From NCBI GenBank assembly GCA_016793465.1, contig JAEUJW010000058.1:1-64000 (forward strand): a stretch of 64,000 nt of DNA, read 5' to 3'. A program made the position numbers and the translations under genes. The notes under the pieces were generated by a model. The model was not told where the DNA came from. It did no database searches and saw nothing but the letters and a program-made list of their open reading frames with translations. Positions 1-8,880 of the stretch are shown in pieces (position 1 is the stretch's first letter; every line of letters starts with the position of its first letter). The stretch is from Myxococcales bacterium (lineage in GTDB: Bacteria; Myxococcota; Polyangia; Nannocystales; Nannocystaceae).

Positions 1-1
1 C

Positions 2-226
2 GCCGAGTGCCACGCCTCCTGCGACCCGATCGCCGTCGAGGCCAAGTGCTACGCCGAGCTCGGCCACGACTGCTCGCTCGAGGCCTTCGCCGCCTGCCAG
101 GCCGAGGTCATGGCCCAGTGCCACGCCGACTGCGACGTCGACGGCGCGCTGTTCTGCGACGGCGGGGTCTACGTCGGCGCCGACATCTGCCTCGACCTCG
201 GCATCGGCATCGGCCTCAACCTGTGA
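2..226 (+). CDS. Cys-rich secreted protein, C-terminal fragment
   Basis: The reading frame is open from the left edge of the window and ends at TGA 224-226; the start lies outside the window. The visible 74 residues contain cysteines every 8-15 residues in CHASC, KCYAE, CQAE and CHADC contexts, then a short tail rich in Gly, Ile and Leu. Such spacing fits an extracytoplasmic, disulfide-bonded protein of the kind common in Nannocystineae. I do not recognise a family. Codon use (almost all third positions G or C) supports this frame over the overlapping ones. Confidence 0.6.
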   Translation, partial: AECHASCDPIAVEAKCYAELGHDCSLEAFAACQAEVMAQCHADCDVDGALFCDGGVYVGADICLDLGIGIGLNL

Positions 227-375
227 GGGCGAGCGGGCCGCGCGGGCGGGGGGAGCCCCTCCGCTCGCCGTCCGCCGCGTCGCCCCGCGCACGCACACGC
301 GCGCGCGGGGTCGCGGACGATCCGCCGCCTCCTCCGCGTTTTGACAGGCTTGCGGGCCGGGCGGACAGTCTCTCG

Positions 376-1791
376 ATGTCCTGTTTTTTACGTATGTCTC
401 GCTGGTGTCTCGTCGCCTCGCTCGCCGCCTGCGGCGACAGCGGCGGCGGCGACGCGACCTCCGCCGCCACGACCGGCACCACCCAGCCGGGCACCGGCAC
501 CGAGACCTCGGCCGATCTGCCGACCTCGAGCGCCACCGGTGACAGCGGCGTCGTCGACACCACCGCCGTCGACGCTTCTTCCTCCTCGTCTTCCGGCACG
601 ACGACCGCGGCCTCGCCGACCACCGGCCCCGAGACCGCCACCAGCGTCGCGACGAGCGAGGCCACCACCGCCGATCCGGACACCACCGGGACCAGCGGCG
701 CCGCGAGCACCGGCACCGGCACCAGCGGCGCGCCCGCCGAGTGCGGCAACGCGGTGGTCGAGCCCGGCGAGGCCTGCGACGACGGCAACCAGTTCGACGG
801 CGACGGCTGCGACAGCGCCTGCATGGTCGTGCCGGTGCTGTGCGGCAACGCCACCATCGACCCCGGCGAGGGCTGCGACGACGGCAACGCCGACGCCGAC
901 GACGGCTGCGGCTCGACCTGCCTCAGCGAGTGCGGGTTCTTGTGCCTGAGCGCGGGCGAGGCCTGCATCCCCGGGTTCCACGCGGTCCAGTGCGCCTCGC
1001 CCGGCGCGCCGTTCGGCCAGCCGAGCCCGGTCGCCAACGACTGCCGGCTCGCCACCCTCTCGGTCGACGGCAGCCACATCGCCCTGAGCCCGCCGACCAC
1101 CCTGGGCGGCCAGCCGCAGCACCTCGACGCCATGTTCACCGACCCGAGCAACGCCGTGTTCGGGTTCGCGGGCGACACCACCGACATCGACGCGGGCAGC
1201 CGGCTGGTCGCCGTCGACACCGCGACCGGCGAGCTGACGCCGGTCGGCCCGAGCCTCGGCCTGTGGGTCATGGGCGCGGCCATGAACGACAGCGCCGAGC
1301 TGTGGGTCACCGTGTTCGACACCTACGAGCTCAACCAGAACACCGCGGTGCGCATCGCCGCGGTCGACCCCGACACCGGCCAGTTCGTGGACGGGCCGGA
1401 CCCGCTGCTGGCCGGCAACACGCCGGTGACGGTGTACTCGACCCACGTCAGCGACGTGGCGTTCCGCTTCGACGGGGCGATGTTCCTCTCGGCCAACGAC
1501 CCCGGCCCGCCGCCGCCGGAGCCGCTCAGCCGCTACCTCGAGGTCGACCGCGACACCGCGACTGTCGTCTCGTCGGTCGCCGGCCCCGACGACCTGTACG
1601 CGGCGGGCATCGTGTTCGTCGGCGAGGCCGAGCGGATCATCGCCATGGACATCCGCGGGGTCGACGACATCTTCATCCTCGACCTCGCGGCCCCGCCCGA
1701 CCTCAACGAGACGCTGCTCTACCCCGACCCGATCCCCACCAACAGCGGGACCGCCGACCTCGCCGGCTGCGCGAAGCTCGAGCCGCAGTGA
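376..1791 (+). CDS. Lipoprotein with two DUF4215-type Cys-rich repeats and a propeller-like C-terminus
   Basis: The 471-residue product starts with a short lipoprotein signal ending in SLAAC, so it should be lipidated and exported. A Ser/Thr/Gly/Glu-rich linker (about residues 25-120) precedes two Myxococcus Cys-rich repeats of the pattern CGNxxxxPGExCDDGN (about 122-152 and 154-185). The rest has DxxTG turns and repeated Val-Asp-Thr segments suggesting a beta-propeller, but no family is certain. ATG 394 is an alternative start that keeps the lipobox; neither start has a clear Shine-Dalgarno sequence. Role unknown; location is probably the outer membrane or cell surface. Confidence 0.75.
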   Translation: MSCFLRMSRWCLVASLAACGDSGGGDATSAATTGTTQPGTGTETSADLPTSSATGDSGVVDTTAVDASSSSSSGTTTAASPTTGPETATSVATSEATTADPDTTGTSGAASTGTGTSGAPAECGNAVVEPGEACDDGNQFDGDGCDSACMVVPVLCGNATIDPGEGCDDGNADADDGCGSTCLSECGFLCLSAGEACIPGFHAVQCASPGAPFGQPSPVANDCRLATLSVDGSHIALSPPTTLGGQPQHLDAMFTDPSNAVFGFAGDTTDIDAGSRLVAVDTATGELTPVGPSLGLWVMGAAMNDSAELWVTVFDTYELNQNTAVRIAAVDPDTGQFVDGPDPLLAGNTPVTVYSTHVSDVAFRFDGAMFLSANDPGPPPPEPLSRYLEVDRDTATVVSSVAGPDDLYAAGIVFVGEAERIIAMDIRGVDDIFILDLAAPPDLNETLLYPDPIPTNSGTADLAGCAKLEPQ

Positions 1792-1820
1792 GGCGGGCCC
1801 GCGCGACGAACCGCGGCCGC

Positions 1821-2312
1821 TCACTCGGCGCAGCGGAGCGCCAGGATCTTGCCGGTGTGGCGCAGCAGCACCACCTCCGACCGCTCGCCGTCGCAGGCCT
1901 GCAGCCGGGCCACGTCGCCGACGGCCGGGGCGAACACCACGCGGGGGCCCTCCTCGGGCTCGATCACCGCCTCCGAGCGGGTCGTCTCGTCGGTCTCCCA
2001 GGTCGTCACCGCCAGCGCGCCGCGGGCCTGCAGCGGGCCCTGAAGCAGGTCGAGCGCCGGGTTGACGCACAGCCACAGGCCGAGGCCCGCGAGCGTATAG
2101 GCCATCCATCGCAGGTAGCCGTGGTCCCGGCCGCTCAGGGTCCGGCGCGCCGCCGCGATCGTCAGCGCCGCGCCGCCGCCGATCCAGGCCACGCGCACGA
2201 GCGCCGGCCACCACCAGCGCGAGACCCCCGGCTCGGCCAGCTCGGTGGTCAGCAGCCCGCCGACGATCCCCGTCCCCAGCACCACCCCCGCCGCGCCGAG
2301 GCTCACCCGCAT
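1821..2312 (-). CDS. Small membrane protein, unknown function
   Basis: This 163-residue protein has three likely membrane segments, near residues 5-25 (LGAAGVVLGTGIVGGLL), 35-57 and 70-95, followed by a soluble tail of about 65 residues. The tail has Cys residues near its end (LQACDGERSE and ALRCAE). The ATG at 2310-2312 was chosen because the frame upstream looks non-coding. It is 50 bases downstream of the double cyclic-nucleotide-binding gene on the same strand and may be co-transcribed with it. I do not recognise the family. Confidence 0.6.
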   Translation of the reverse strand: MRVSLGAAGVVLGTGIVGGLLTTELAEPGVSRWWWPALVRVAWIGGGAALTIAAARRTLSGRDHGYLRWMAYTLAGLGLWLCVNPALDLLQGPLQARGALAVTTWETDETTRSEAVIEPEEGPRVVFAPAVGDVARLQACDGERSEVVLLRHTGKILALRCAE

Positions 2313-2362
2313 GCCTCGACGATAGACGATCTCGCGGGCGAGCGGCGCGCGGGGCTGCGCGG

Positions 2363-4315
2363 TCACAGCGCGCCCGCGGGCACGCGGCCGCCGTCGATCT
2401 CCTGCCGCTGGTCGAACAGGAACGGCTGGTCGAACAGCTCGAGGTTCTTCTGGCGCGAGCGGAACAGGTTGACGATGAAGTTCATGCGGTCGTCGAGGTC
2501 GCCCCAGTCGCGGGCCCGGCTGCCGCGCATGTCGGGGCCGCTGCGGTCGAAGCGGGCCACGAACCGGCGCAGCTCGGGGTGCTCGAGGCTCTGCAGGGTG
2601 TCGGCGTAGAGGCGCATGCGGGCCGCGCCGGGCAGGTCGGCGCCGAGGCGCACGGCGCCGTACGGCAGGCGCAGGGTCATCATGCTGTCGGTGACGAGGC
2701 GGCGCCACACGCCGGTGACGCGGCGCAGCAGCTCGCCCTCGAGGCGGGCGGCGAGGCGGCCGCGGGGTAGTGCGCGCAGGCCGACGGTCAGCGGCGCGGC
2801 CAGGGCCTCGGCGATGTTGGGCTGCAGGCGGGTCTGTTCGTGCAGGCCGATCTTGCAGTTGCCGAGCAGGATGAGCTCCGCCTTGCGCTTGGCCGAGGGC
2901 TCGAACATCGCCGCGTGGTAGTGAGCGAGGGCCTCGCCGAGCAGGTCCTGGCCGCCGAGCTCGCTGGGGCCGCGGCGCAGGTCCGCGGTCAGCGCGGCCA
3001 GGCGCGCGGGGTCGGGGCTGGCGACGGCGTGGAAGCCGGCGACGAAGCGGGCGAACACCGGCGCGAGCTCGGCGTAGACCTTGAGGTTGCCGGCCGAGAT
3101 GGCCGCGCTGACGGCGTCGAGCACCTCGGCCGCGAGCGCGGGCAGGTCGGTGCGGTCGACCAGGGCGATCACGCCGCGGCCGAGCGCGGCGAGGGCGGGG
3201 CTGCGGCCGGCGGCGGTCAGGAGGTCGTGGAGCGGCAGCTCCTCGCGGCGGATCGAGTAGCCGGCAGTCTTCGAGGCGTTGCAGGCGAAGGTGCACCAGT
3301 TGGCGTCGTCGCGGCCGATCAGCAGCGCCAGCTCCTGCGACAGGCGGTGGTACATCTGCGTGATCCGCAGGTTGCGCAGCACGAGGTTCGGCGTGTGGGC
3401 CACGGCCTCGCACTCGTCGGGGCCGACCGGCGGGCGCCCGCGCAGCTGGGCGACCACGGCGCGGGCGCGGGTGCGCTGGTTCATCTTCTCGACCAGCCCG
3501 CGCGCGAGGGTGGCGGCGGCCTGCGGGTGGCGGGCGACCAGCTGGTCGAGGCCGCGGCGCGACAGCCGGAGCAGGCTGCACTCGCGGGCGGCGCTGACGG
3601 TGGCGCTGCGCGGGGCGCTCGAGATCAGGGCCATCTCGCCGATCGTCTCGCCCGCGCCCGACTCGCCGACGAGCGTGGTCTGGCCGGCGGCGTCGGCGAC
3701 CTCGACGCTGACCCGGCCCTCGACGAGCAGGTACAGGCAGTCGGCCGCGTCGCCCTGGCGGATCAGGGTCTCGCCGCGGGCCAGCGTCACCCACTCGAGC
3801 TCGGCCGCCAGCGCGTCGTGGCCCTCGGCGGGCAGGCCGGGGAAGAACCCGGCGAGCAGCTCGAGCAGGCGCGCGTCGGGCGGCCGCCGGGCGCGCGCGG
3901 ACGACCAGGCCAGGCGCGTGCGCAGGCCGGCGAGCAGGGCCGCCTCGATCTCGGGCCGGCGGTCGAGCAGGCGGCGCAGGTCGTCGCGCGCGAGCGAGGC
4001 GACGGCGCCGTCGCTGCTCGCGCGCACGGTCGCGGTCCGCGGGCCCTGCTCGAGCAGGGCGATCTCCCCGAAGTACTCGCCGCGGCGCATCTCGGCGAGC
4101 GTCACCTCGCCGCCGGGGCCCGCGGCCGAGGCCGTGAAGGCGCCGCCGACGACCACGTGGACCGCGTCGCCGGGCTCGCCCTCGCGGGTGACGACCTCGC
4201 CGCGGGCCACCTGTCTCAAAGAACATGCGGCGACGAGCTCGGCCAGCGCCGGCGGGTCGAGCTCGGCGAACAGGTGGGTGCCGCGCAGCAGGCCGGCGAG
4301 GTCGTGGCGGTCCAT
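2363..4315 (-). CDS. Double cyclic-nucleotide-binding protein with an unidentified C-terminal domain
   Basis: The 650-residue product carries two CRP/FNR-type cyclic-nucleotide-binding domains, at about residues 15-130 and 145-270. Each has an intact phosphate-binding cassette: FGEIALLEQGPRTATVRA in the first and IGEMALISSAPRSATVSA in the second, with the expected Glu and Arg. There is no DNA-binding helix-turn-helix. Residues 290-650 form a conserved-looking alpha-helical domain with striking stretches (ANWCTFACNASKTAGYSIR and LGNCKIGLHEQTRLQPN) that I cannot assign. The protein is probably a cAMP- or cGMP-gated effector. It lies 38 bases downstream of the Ser/Thr kinase gene on the same strand, so joint signalling is plausible. 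Residues 31-36 use rare codons (see findings). Confidence 0.8.
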   Translation of the reverse strand: MDRHDLAGLLRGTHLFAELDPPALAELVAACSLRQVARGEVVTREGEPGDAVHVVVGGAFTASAAGPGGEVTLAEMRRGEYFGEIALLEQGPRTATVRASSDGAVASLARDDLRRLLDRRPEIEAALLAGLRTRLAWSSARARRPPDARLLELLAGFFPGLPAEGHDALAAELEWVTLARGETLIRQGDAADCLYLLVEGRVSVEVADAAGQTTLVGESGAGETIGEMALISSAPRSATVSAARECSLLRLSRRGLDQLVARHPQAAATLARGLVEKMNQRTRARAVVAQLRGRPPVGPDECEAVAHTPNLVLRNLRITQMYHRLSQELALLIGRDDANWCTFACNASKTAGYSIRREELPLHDLLTAAGRSPALAALGRGVIALVDRTDLPALAAEVLDAVSAAISAGNLKVYAELAPVFARFVAGFHAVASPDPARLAALTADLRRGPSELGGQDLLGEALAHYHAAMFEPSAKRKAELILLGNCKIGLHEQTRLQPNIAEALAAPLTVGLRALPRGRLAARLEGELLRRVTGVWRRLVTDSMMTLRLPYGAVRLGADLPGAARMRLYADTLQSLEHPELRRFVARFDRSGPDMRGSRARDWGDLDDRMNFIVNLFRSRQKNLELFDQPFLFDQRQEIDGGRVPAGAL

Positions 4316-4353
4316 CGCCGCGCAGGATACCGCGGCGCGCGGCCGGCCGGCGC

Positions 4354-6705
4354 TCAGGCCAGGGCCGCGAGCACCGGGCGCACGCGTTCGGCCACGCGCT
4401 CGCGGGCGGCGACGAACCGCGGGTGCTCGCGCAGCCGCTGCAAGGTCGGGCAGCGCTCCAGCCAGCTGAGGTCGTGGAGCGTGGCGGCGGCGGCGGCCTC
4501 GACGGCCGCGAGGGCCTGCTCGTCGGCGCCGACGTAGGCGCACTGCTCGGCCAGCAGCTGGCACAGCAGCGGGCGCACGCGCGAGCCCGGGGGGGTGCCG
4601 GCCAGCGCCTGCTCGGTGTGGCCGCGGGCCGCGTCGGTGAACACGCCGGTGCGCACGGTCGCGATGTAGTGGGCGAGCAGCGGGCCGAACGGGCCGACCG
4701 GCGCCTCCGAGAGGTCGTGGACCTGCGAGCGGCGCCACAGGTCGAAGCGGGCGCGCAGGACCAGGCGCACGAAGCGGTCCTCGGGGCGCTCGACCGGCAG
4801 GGTGAGCAGCATGTCGGCGCGGTCCCAGCGGCCCTGCAGGGCCAGCGCGCGGGCCAGGTCGCCGCGCGCGCCGATCGCCATGGGGTCGAGCGAGAGCACC
4901 GTCTCGAGGCGGTAGATGCCCTCGTCGAGCTGGCCGACCTCGAGCTGCAGGTTGGCCAGCATCTCGTGGGCCTTGACGAGGCCGGGGGCCCGGTCGAGCG
5001 CGGCGCGCAGGGCCACCACCGCCTCGGGCCAGGCGCCGGTCACGAAGCGCACGGTCGCCAGCGCCAGCCAGGGCTCGCCGAGGTGCGGCGCGGCGTCGAC
5101 GGCCCGCTGCGCGAGCGCGAGGGTCGCGGTCGGCTCGCCCGGGTCGCCGCCGCCGTTGTAGTTGAGGCGGCGCGCGCGGGCCATCGCGTAGCCGGCGAGC
5201 ACGTCGGGGTCGGACGGCGCGTGCGCGCTGGCTTCTTCGAACAGCGCGACGGTGCGGGCCAGGTCGCCGGCGCCGGCCCAGGCGTGGCGCAGCTCCTTGC
5301 GGGCGAGCAGGTAGGCCTCGACGGCCCCGCGCGAGGTCGGCCCGCGCTGCGGCGGCGCGGCCAGCTCGAGCACGAGGGCGGCGGCGATCGCCTCGGCGGT
5401 GGCGGCGGTGACCTCGAACAGGTCGTGGGCCTTTTGGTCGAAGCGCCGGGCCCACAGCTGGAAGCCGTCGGCCACGTTGATCAGGCGGGTCGTCACGCGC
5501 AGCGCGTCCTTGCTGCGCTGCACCGAGCCCTCGACGATGACCTCGACGTCGAGCGCGCGCCCGACGGCCCGCGGATCGGCCTGGCCGGCCTGGACCGCGA
5601 GCACGGCGCTGCGCGGGCGCACCCGCAGGCGGCGCACCGCCGACAGCCCGTCGATCAGCTCCTCGACCAGCTGGTCGGCGATCCACGCGTCCTCGGGCGG
5701 ACCGACGTGGCGAAACCCGAGCACCGCGACCGAGCGGTCGCCCGGCGCGGCCACCGGGGCGATGCGCATGGCCCGGGCGGCCACCGCGGCGGTCGGCGCC
5801 GAGGCCGTCACGGTCGTCCACGGGATCGCCCGCAGGGCCTCGGCGACCTCGTCGGCGCCGGCGTAGCGCTGCTCGCGGTCGCGGGCCAGGCAGCGCAGCA
5901 CGATCTCCGAGAGCATCGGCGACAGCCCCGGCGCGCGCGCCCGCGGGTCCGGCGGCGGCGCCAGCAGGCGGGCCATCAGCGTGGCCGCGAAGCCGTCGCC
6001 GCTCCACGCCGGCGCGCCGGTCAGCAGCTCGTAGAGCACCGCCCCGAGCGCGTAGATGTCGGCCCGCCCGTCGATGTCGGCGACCCCGTCGGCCTGCTCC
6101 GGGGCCATGTACGCCGCGGTGCCGACCAGCACCGGCGCCTGCGGCCCCGACGTCACCGCGTGGGCGATGCCGAAGTCGGTGATGACGACCCGGCCCGAGC
6201 GCTCGATCAGCACGTTGTCGGGCTTCAGGTCGCGGTGCACGACGCCGGCGGCGTGGGCCGCGGCCAGCCCGGCGCACAGGGCCAGGCCGATCGTCACCAC
6301 GCGGTCCTCGGCGAGCTTGCCCTCGCGGGCCAGCAGGTTGGACAGCGACTCGCCGTCGATGCACTCCATCGTCAGGAAGCGCTGGCCGGCGTGCTCGCCG
6401 ATGTCGAACATGCGGGCCACGTTGGCGTGGGTGACCCGGCGGGCCAGGCGGACCTCCTGGCGGAAGCCCTCGTGCAGCTGGGCGTCCTGGGTCGAGTCGG
6501 CGCGCAGGAATTTTAAGGCCACGACCTCGCCGAGCTCGAGGTCGCGCACGCGGTACACGCTGCCCATGCCGCCGACCCCGAGCAGGCCGAGCACCTCGTA
6601 GCGCCGGGCGATGACCTCGGAGGCCAGCGTCGGCCGCGCGGTCGGCCCGTAGCCGATCGGCCTGACCCCGTTCGCCAGGGTGTCCGCGTGGCTGGCCTCG
6701 CGCAT
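4354..6705 (-). CDS. Ser/Thr protein kinase with TolB-like and TPR domains
   Basis: A 783-residue eukaryotic-type kinase. The kinase domain (about residues 35-300) has the glycine loop GLLGVGGMGSVY, the VAIK-type lysine in VVALKFL, the catalytic loop HRDLKPDNV and the metal-binding motif DFG in ITDFGIAHA. There is no membrane helix. Residues about 340-470 match the TolB-like region seen in adenylate cyclase/TPR proteins (SVAVLGFRHV, then IVEGSVQRSKDALRVTTRLI and LWARRFD). TPR-like helices fill the rest. Start ATG 6703-6705 was preferred to an upstream in-frame start because the upstream extension is Pro/Gly/Arg-rich and looks non-coding. The cyclic-nucleotide-binding protein gene follows closely. 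Confidence 0.88.
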   Translation of the reverse strand: MREASHADTLANGVRPIGYGPTARPTLASEVIARRYEVLGLLGVGGMGSVYRVRDLELGEVVALKFLRADSTQDAQLHEGFRQEVRLARRVTHANVARMFDIGEHAGQRFLTMECIDGESLSNLLAREGKLAEDRVVTIGLALCAGLAAAHAAGVVHRDLKPDNVLIERSGRVVITDFGIAHAVTSGPQAPVLVGTAAYMAPEQADGVADIDGRADIYALGAVLYELLTGAPAWSGDGFAATLMARLLAPPPDPRARAPGLSPMLSEIVLRCLARDREQRYAGADEVAEALRAIPWTTVTASAPTAAVAARAMRIAPVAAPGDRSVAVLGFRHVGPPEDAWIADQLVEELIDGLSAVRRLRVRPRSAVLAVQAGQADPRAVGRALDVEVIVEGSVQRSKDALRVTTRLINVADGFQLWARRFDQKAHDLFEVTAATAEAIAAALVLELAAPPQRGPTSRGAVEAYLLARKELRHAWAGAGDLARTVALFEEASAHAPSDPDVLAGYAMARARRLNYNGGGDPGEPTATLALAQRAVDAAPHLGEPWLALATVRFVTGAWPEAVVALRAALDRAPGLVKAHEMLANLQLEVGQLDEGIYRLETVLSLDPMAIGARGDLARALALQGRWDRADMLLTLPVERPEDRFVRLVLRARFDLWRRSQVHDLSEAPVGPFGPLLAHYIATVRTGVFTDAARGHTEQALAGTPPGSRVRPLLCQLLAEQCAYVGADEQALAAVEAAAAATLHDLSWLERCPTLQRLREHPRFVAARERVAERVRPVLAALA

Positions 6706-6920
6706 GCGCGGGGAACGTACCACGCTCGTCCCCGCGCGCGCACCCCCGGGGCGGCCGCAACCTGGGCGAGCCGGGGGGGGCGCGCTCGCCGGCCCCGCGA
6801 ACGGACCGCGGCCGGCCCAACGTCGGCGCTCCACGCGGCCGTGGTCGCGGCCTCGGGCGGCGGTGACGGGCCCGCCGTGGAGGCCGCGCTCGCCGAAGCC
6901 GCCGCGGGCGGGCCGCGAGT

Positions 6921-6984
6921 CGGCGGCCGCGAACGGCGCCGCGGAGGTCGACCGCGACGGCGGCCGCGAGCGGCGCCGCGGCGG
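6921..6984. repeat. Imperfect direct repeat, two 26-27-base copies
   Basis: Copies at 6921-6946 and 6958-6984 share the core CGGCGGCCGCGA followed by CGGCGCCGCGG, with a few mismatches. Each copy contains self-complementary GC blocks. It may be only low-complexity GC sequence or may be bound by a regulator. Confidence 0.45.
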
Positions 6985-7000
6985 ATCGAGGCGTCGCCGC

Positions 7001-7061
7001 GTCGTGACGATATGCGGCTCCTATGTGCATATGAACGACCGGTCGCGGCGCTCGTCACGAC
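7001..7061. repeat. Inverted repeat with perfect 10-base arms
   Basis: The arms are GTCGTGACGA (7001-7010) and TCGTCACGAC (7052-7061), separated by 41 bases that include the A/T-richer TATGTGCATATG. The arrangement could be a looped operator or two binding half-sites between the divergent genes. Confidence 0.45.
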
Positions 7062-7160
7062 ATTCCGATTATGTGCACACACCTCGAGAACGGCCCAGGA
7101 CGGGCCCGCGGCGCGCCTCCGCGGCCGCGACCGAAATGTCGGGGTCGTCGGTGTAGGGCC

Positions 7161-7184
7161 GCGACAAACTTGTCATATTGTCGC
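7161..7184 (+). promoter_or_regulatory. Candidate operator upstream of the lipoprotein gene
   Basis: GCGACA (7161-7166) and TGTCGC (7179-7184) form an inverted repeat with a 12-base spacer. It sits 30-50 bases before the ATG at 7214 and includes the sequence TTGTCA, which could act as a -35 element. No regulator gene lies next to it. Confidence 0.35.
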
Positions 7185-7213
7185 GCGCCCCCAATGCTCG
7201 TACGATCGAGTGC

Positions 7214-8152
7214 ATGAAATTGGCTTGGACTTCATCGACCATGATCCTGGCGCTGGCGCTGGCGTGCGGCCCGAAGGGCGGCGAGAGCGGCGACGACGGC
7301 GAGTCCTCCGACCCGTCGGAGACCGCGAATCCCCCCACCACCGACATCAACGAGCCCGACCCCTCGTCCTCGTCGTCCACGAGCGGCGGGCCGGACGAGA
7401 CCACCACCGCCACCGACGGCCCGGTCGAGACCACGACCGTCAGCGAGCCGACCGCCACCGACCCGAACGTCACCGACCCGGACCCGAGCGACACCGACCC
7501 GGACCCGAGCGACACCGACACCGACGGCCCCGCGTGCTTCGGCAAGGACCCGGCGACCGACGCCAGCTTCGACCTGCTGTTCGTCGACGCCTGGCCCGAC
7601 CAGCTCGCCGACGAGTACAGCGTCGACCGCGTGTGCGTCGTCGACGCCGTCGGCGTCGAGGCCGCCAGGGTCGTCAGCGACATCACCTGCGACGTCGACG
7701 GCGCGCCGCTGAAGGCGCAGTTCGTGGTCGCGGCGGCGCCCGAGGGCCAGGTCGACTGGCAGGCCGGCCAGAGCGTGGTCGTGCAGGGGTTCCTCTACAA
7801 GGACGAGTTCGGGCTCGACAAGCGCCTCGACGTGCGCCCGGCCGACGACGAGGGTGGGCTCCTGGTCCACGGCCACGACCGCTGGGGCGAGGGCGTGGCG
7901 ACGGTCCAGCAGATCGGGCCGATCCTGCGCGAGCGGGTGGGGGAGTGCGGCGACGGCGACGTCGAGGACACCCGCTACGAGCTCAAATACTCGCTCGAGT
8001 CGGGCTCGACCCTCAGCATCTGGTCGGGCGGCCGCGGCTCGCTGGTGATCGACGAGGGCCGCCTCTACGCCGTCGACCTCGACCACGCCGACAGGGACTG
8101 CTGCCACGGCAGCGAGCACGGCCTCATCCGCCGCGTCGTCAGCGAGGGCTGA
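7214..8152 (+). CDS. Lipoprotein with acidic Thr/Ser-rich linker
   Basis: A 312-residue protein. The signal ends in the lipobox LALAC (about residues 14-18). A long linker of Asp, Ser, Thr, Pro and Glu (about 20-110), with repeats of PDPSDTD, leads to a globular domain (about 112-312). That domain has several Cys residues (ACFGKD, RVCVVD, ITCDVDG, DRDCCHG) and an OB-fold-like run QSVVVQGFLYKDEFG. No family recognised. ATG 7214 was chosen over an upstream frame start because it leads directly into the signal peptide. Its stop codon abuts the stop of the convergent acetyltransferase gene. Confidence 0.75.
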   Translation: MKLAWTSSTMILALALACGPKGGESGDDGESSDPSETANPPTTDINEPDPSSSSSTSGGPDETTTATDGPVETTTVSEPTATDPNVTDPDPSDTDPDPSDTDTDGPACFGKDPATDASFDLLFVDAWPDQLADEYSVDRVCVVDAVGVEAARVVSDITCDVDGAPLKAQFVVAAAPEGQVDWQAGQSVVVQGFLYKDEFGLDKRLDVRPADDEGGLLVHGHDRWGEGVATVQQIGPILRERVGECGDGDVEDTRYELKYSLESGSTLSIWSGGRGSLVIDEGRLYAVDLDHADRDCCHGSEHGLIRRVVSEG

Positions 8153-8749
8153 TCACCACGCGGCCACCAGCGCGGGCAGGCCCCCGGCGTCCAGCCGCGA
8201 CGCGACCAGCGTGTCGCGCAGGCCGCCGTCGGGGGCCAGGCTCTCGCGGCGCAGCACGCCCTCGCGCTCGAACCCGAGGCGCTCGATCACCGCGATGCTG
8301 CGGGCGTTGGCGACGTCGCAGCGGATCTCGACGCGGCGGGCGGCCAGCGCGGCGAAGGCGTAGCGGGTCACGGCGTTGACGGCCTCGCTCACCAGGCCGC
8401 GGCCGGCGTACGCGGTGCGCGCCCAGTAGCCGATCTCGAACGACGGGATGTCCCACTCGACGCGGTGCAGGCCGGTGCTCACGACCAGCGTGCCGCTCGC
8501 GCGCTCGAAGCCCAGCAGCGGCAGCTCGCTGCGCAGCAGCCAGGCGGCGGCGCAGCGGCGCACGTAGTCCTCGGACTCGTCCACGGTCGGGCGGGCGCGG
8601 GCCCACGGCAGCCAGCGCGTCAGCTCGGCGAACGAGTCGAGCACGGCCGCGTTCAGCGCGGGGCCGTCGCCGGGGCGCGGGGCGCGGAGCTCCAGGCGCG
8701 GGGTGAGGATCGGCAGGGGGAGCTCGCGGAGGGTCGACGGCCGGGTCAT
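8153..8749 (-). CDS. GNAT-family N-acetyltransferase, RimJ/RimL type
   Basis: The 198-residue product has the RimJ/RimL layout: N-terminal LPILTPRLELRAPRPGD, the beta-strand IGYWARTAYAGRGLVSEAV with the acetyl-CoA pyrophosphate loop in YAGRG, and a C-terminal SIAVIERLGFEREGVLR segment. Members of this group acetylate protein N-termini, amino acids or small amines; the substrate here cannot be told. It is cytosolic. The start ATG 8747-8749 gives the usual family length. The gene converges on the preceding lipoprotein gene with no bases between the two stop codons. Confidence 0.88.
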   Translation of the reverse strand: MTRPSTLRELPLPILTPRLELRAPRPGDGPALNAAVLDSFAELTRWLPWARARPTVDESEDYVRRCAAAWLLRSELPLLGFERASGTLVVSTGLHRVEWDIPSFEIGYWARTAYAGRGLVSEAVNAVTRYAFAALAARRVEIRCDVANARSIAVIERLGFEREGVLRRESLAPDGGLRDTLVASRLDAGGLPALVAAW

Positions 8750-8880
8750 CGGGTCAGGGGCGCGACGATCGCACATTCTCCGCCGCGGCCCTCGTCCTGG
8801 TGACGGGCGGCCGCTCGATCGGTGTGTAACAATGGTCGCGCTCGGGACACTCATCCTCGTCGCGGCGCAGGCGAACGATC

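Larger units (their letters stand above)
6706..7213. other. 508-base divergent intergenic region
   Basis: Region between the leftward kinase gene and a rightward lipoprotein gene. I see no convincing gene. It holds an imperfect direct repeat, an inverted repeat with 10-base arms, and a palindromic site just upstream of the lipoprotein gene, all listed separately. The segment 7005-7085 is noticeably richer in A/T and contains the word TATGTGCA twice (about 7022 and 7070), so it is probably the regulatory core. Confidence 0.5.

Noticed and set aside
6921..6984. A CRISPR-like repeat
   Set aside because: Only two imperfect GC-rich copies with a 12-base spacing; no array and no cas genes.
4316..7030. 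N-terminal extension of the cyclic-nucleotide-binding gene frame
   Set aside because: The frame is open far upstream, but that part is a shadow of the kinase gene. Met at 4315 begins the first domain directly.
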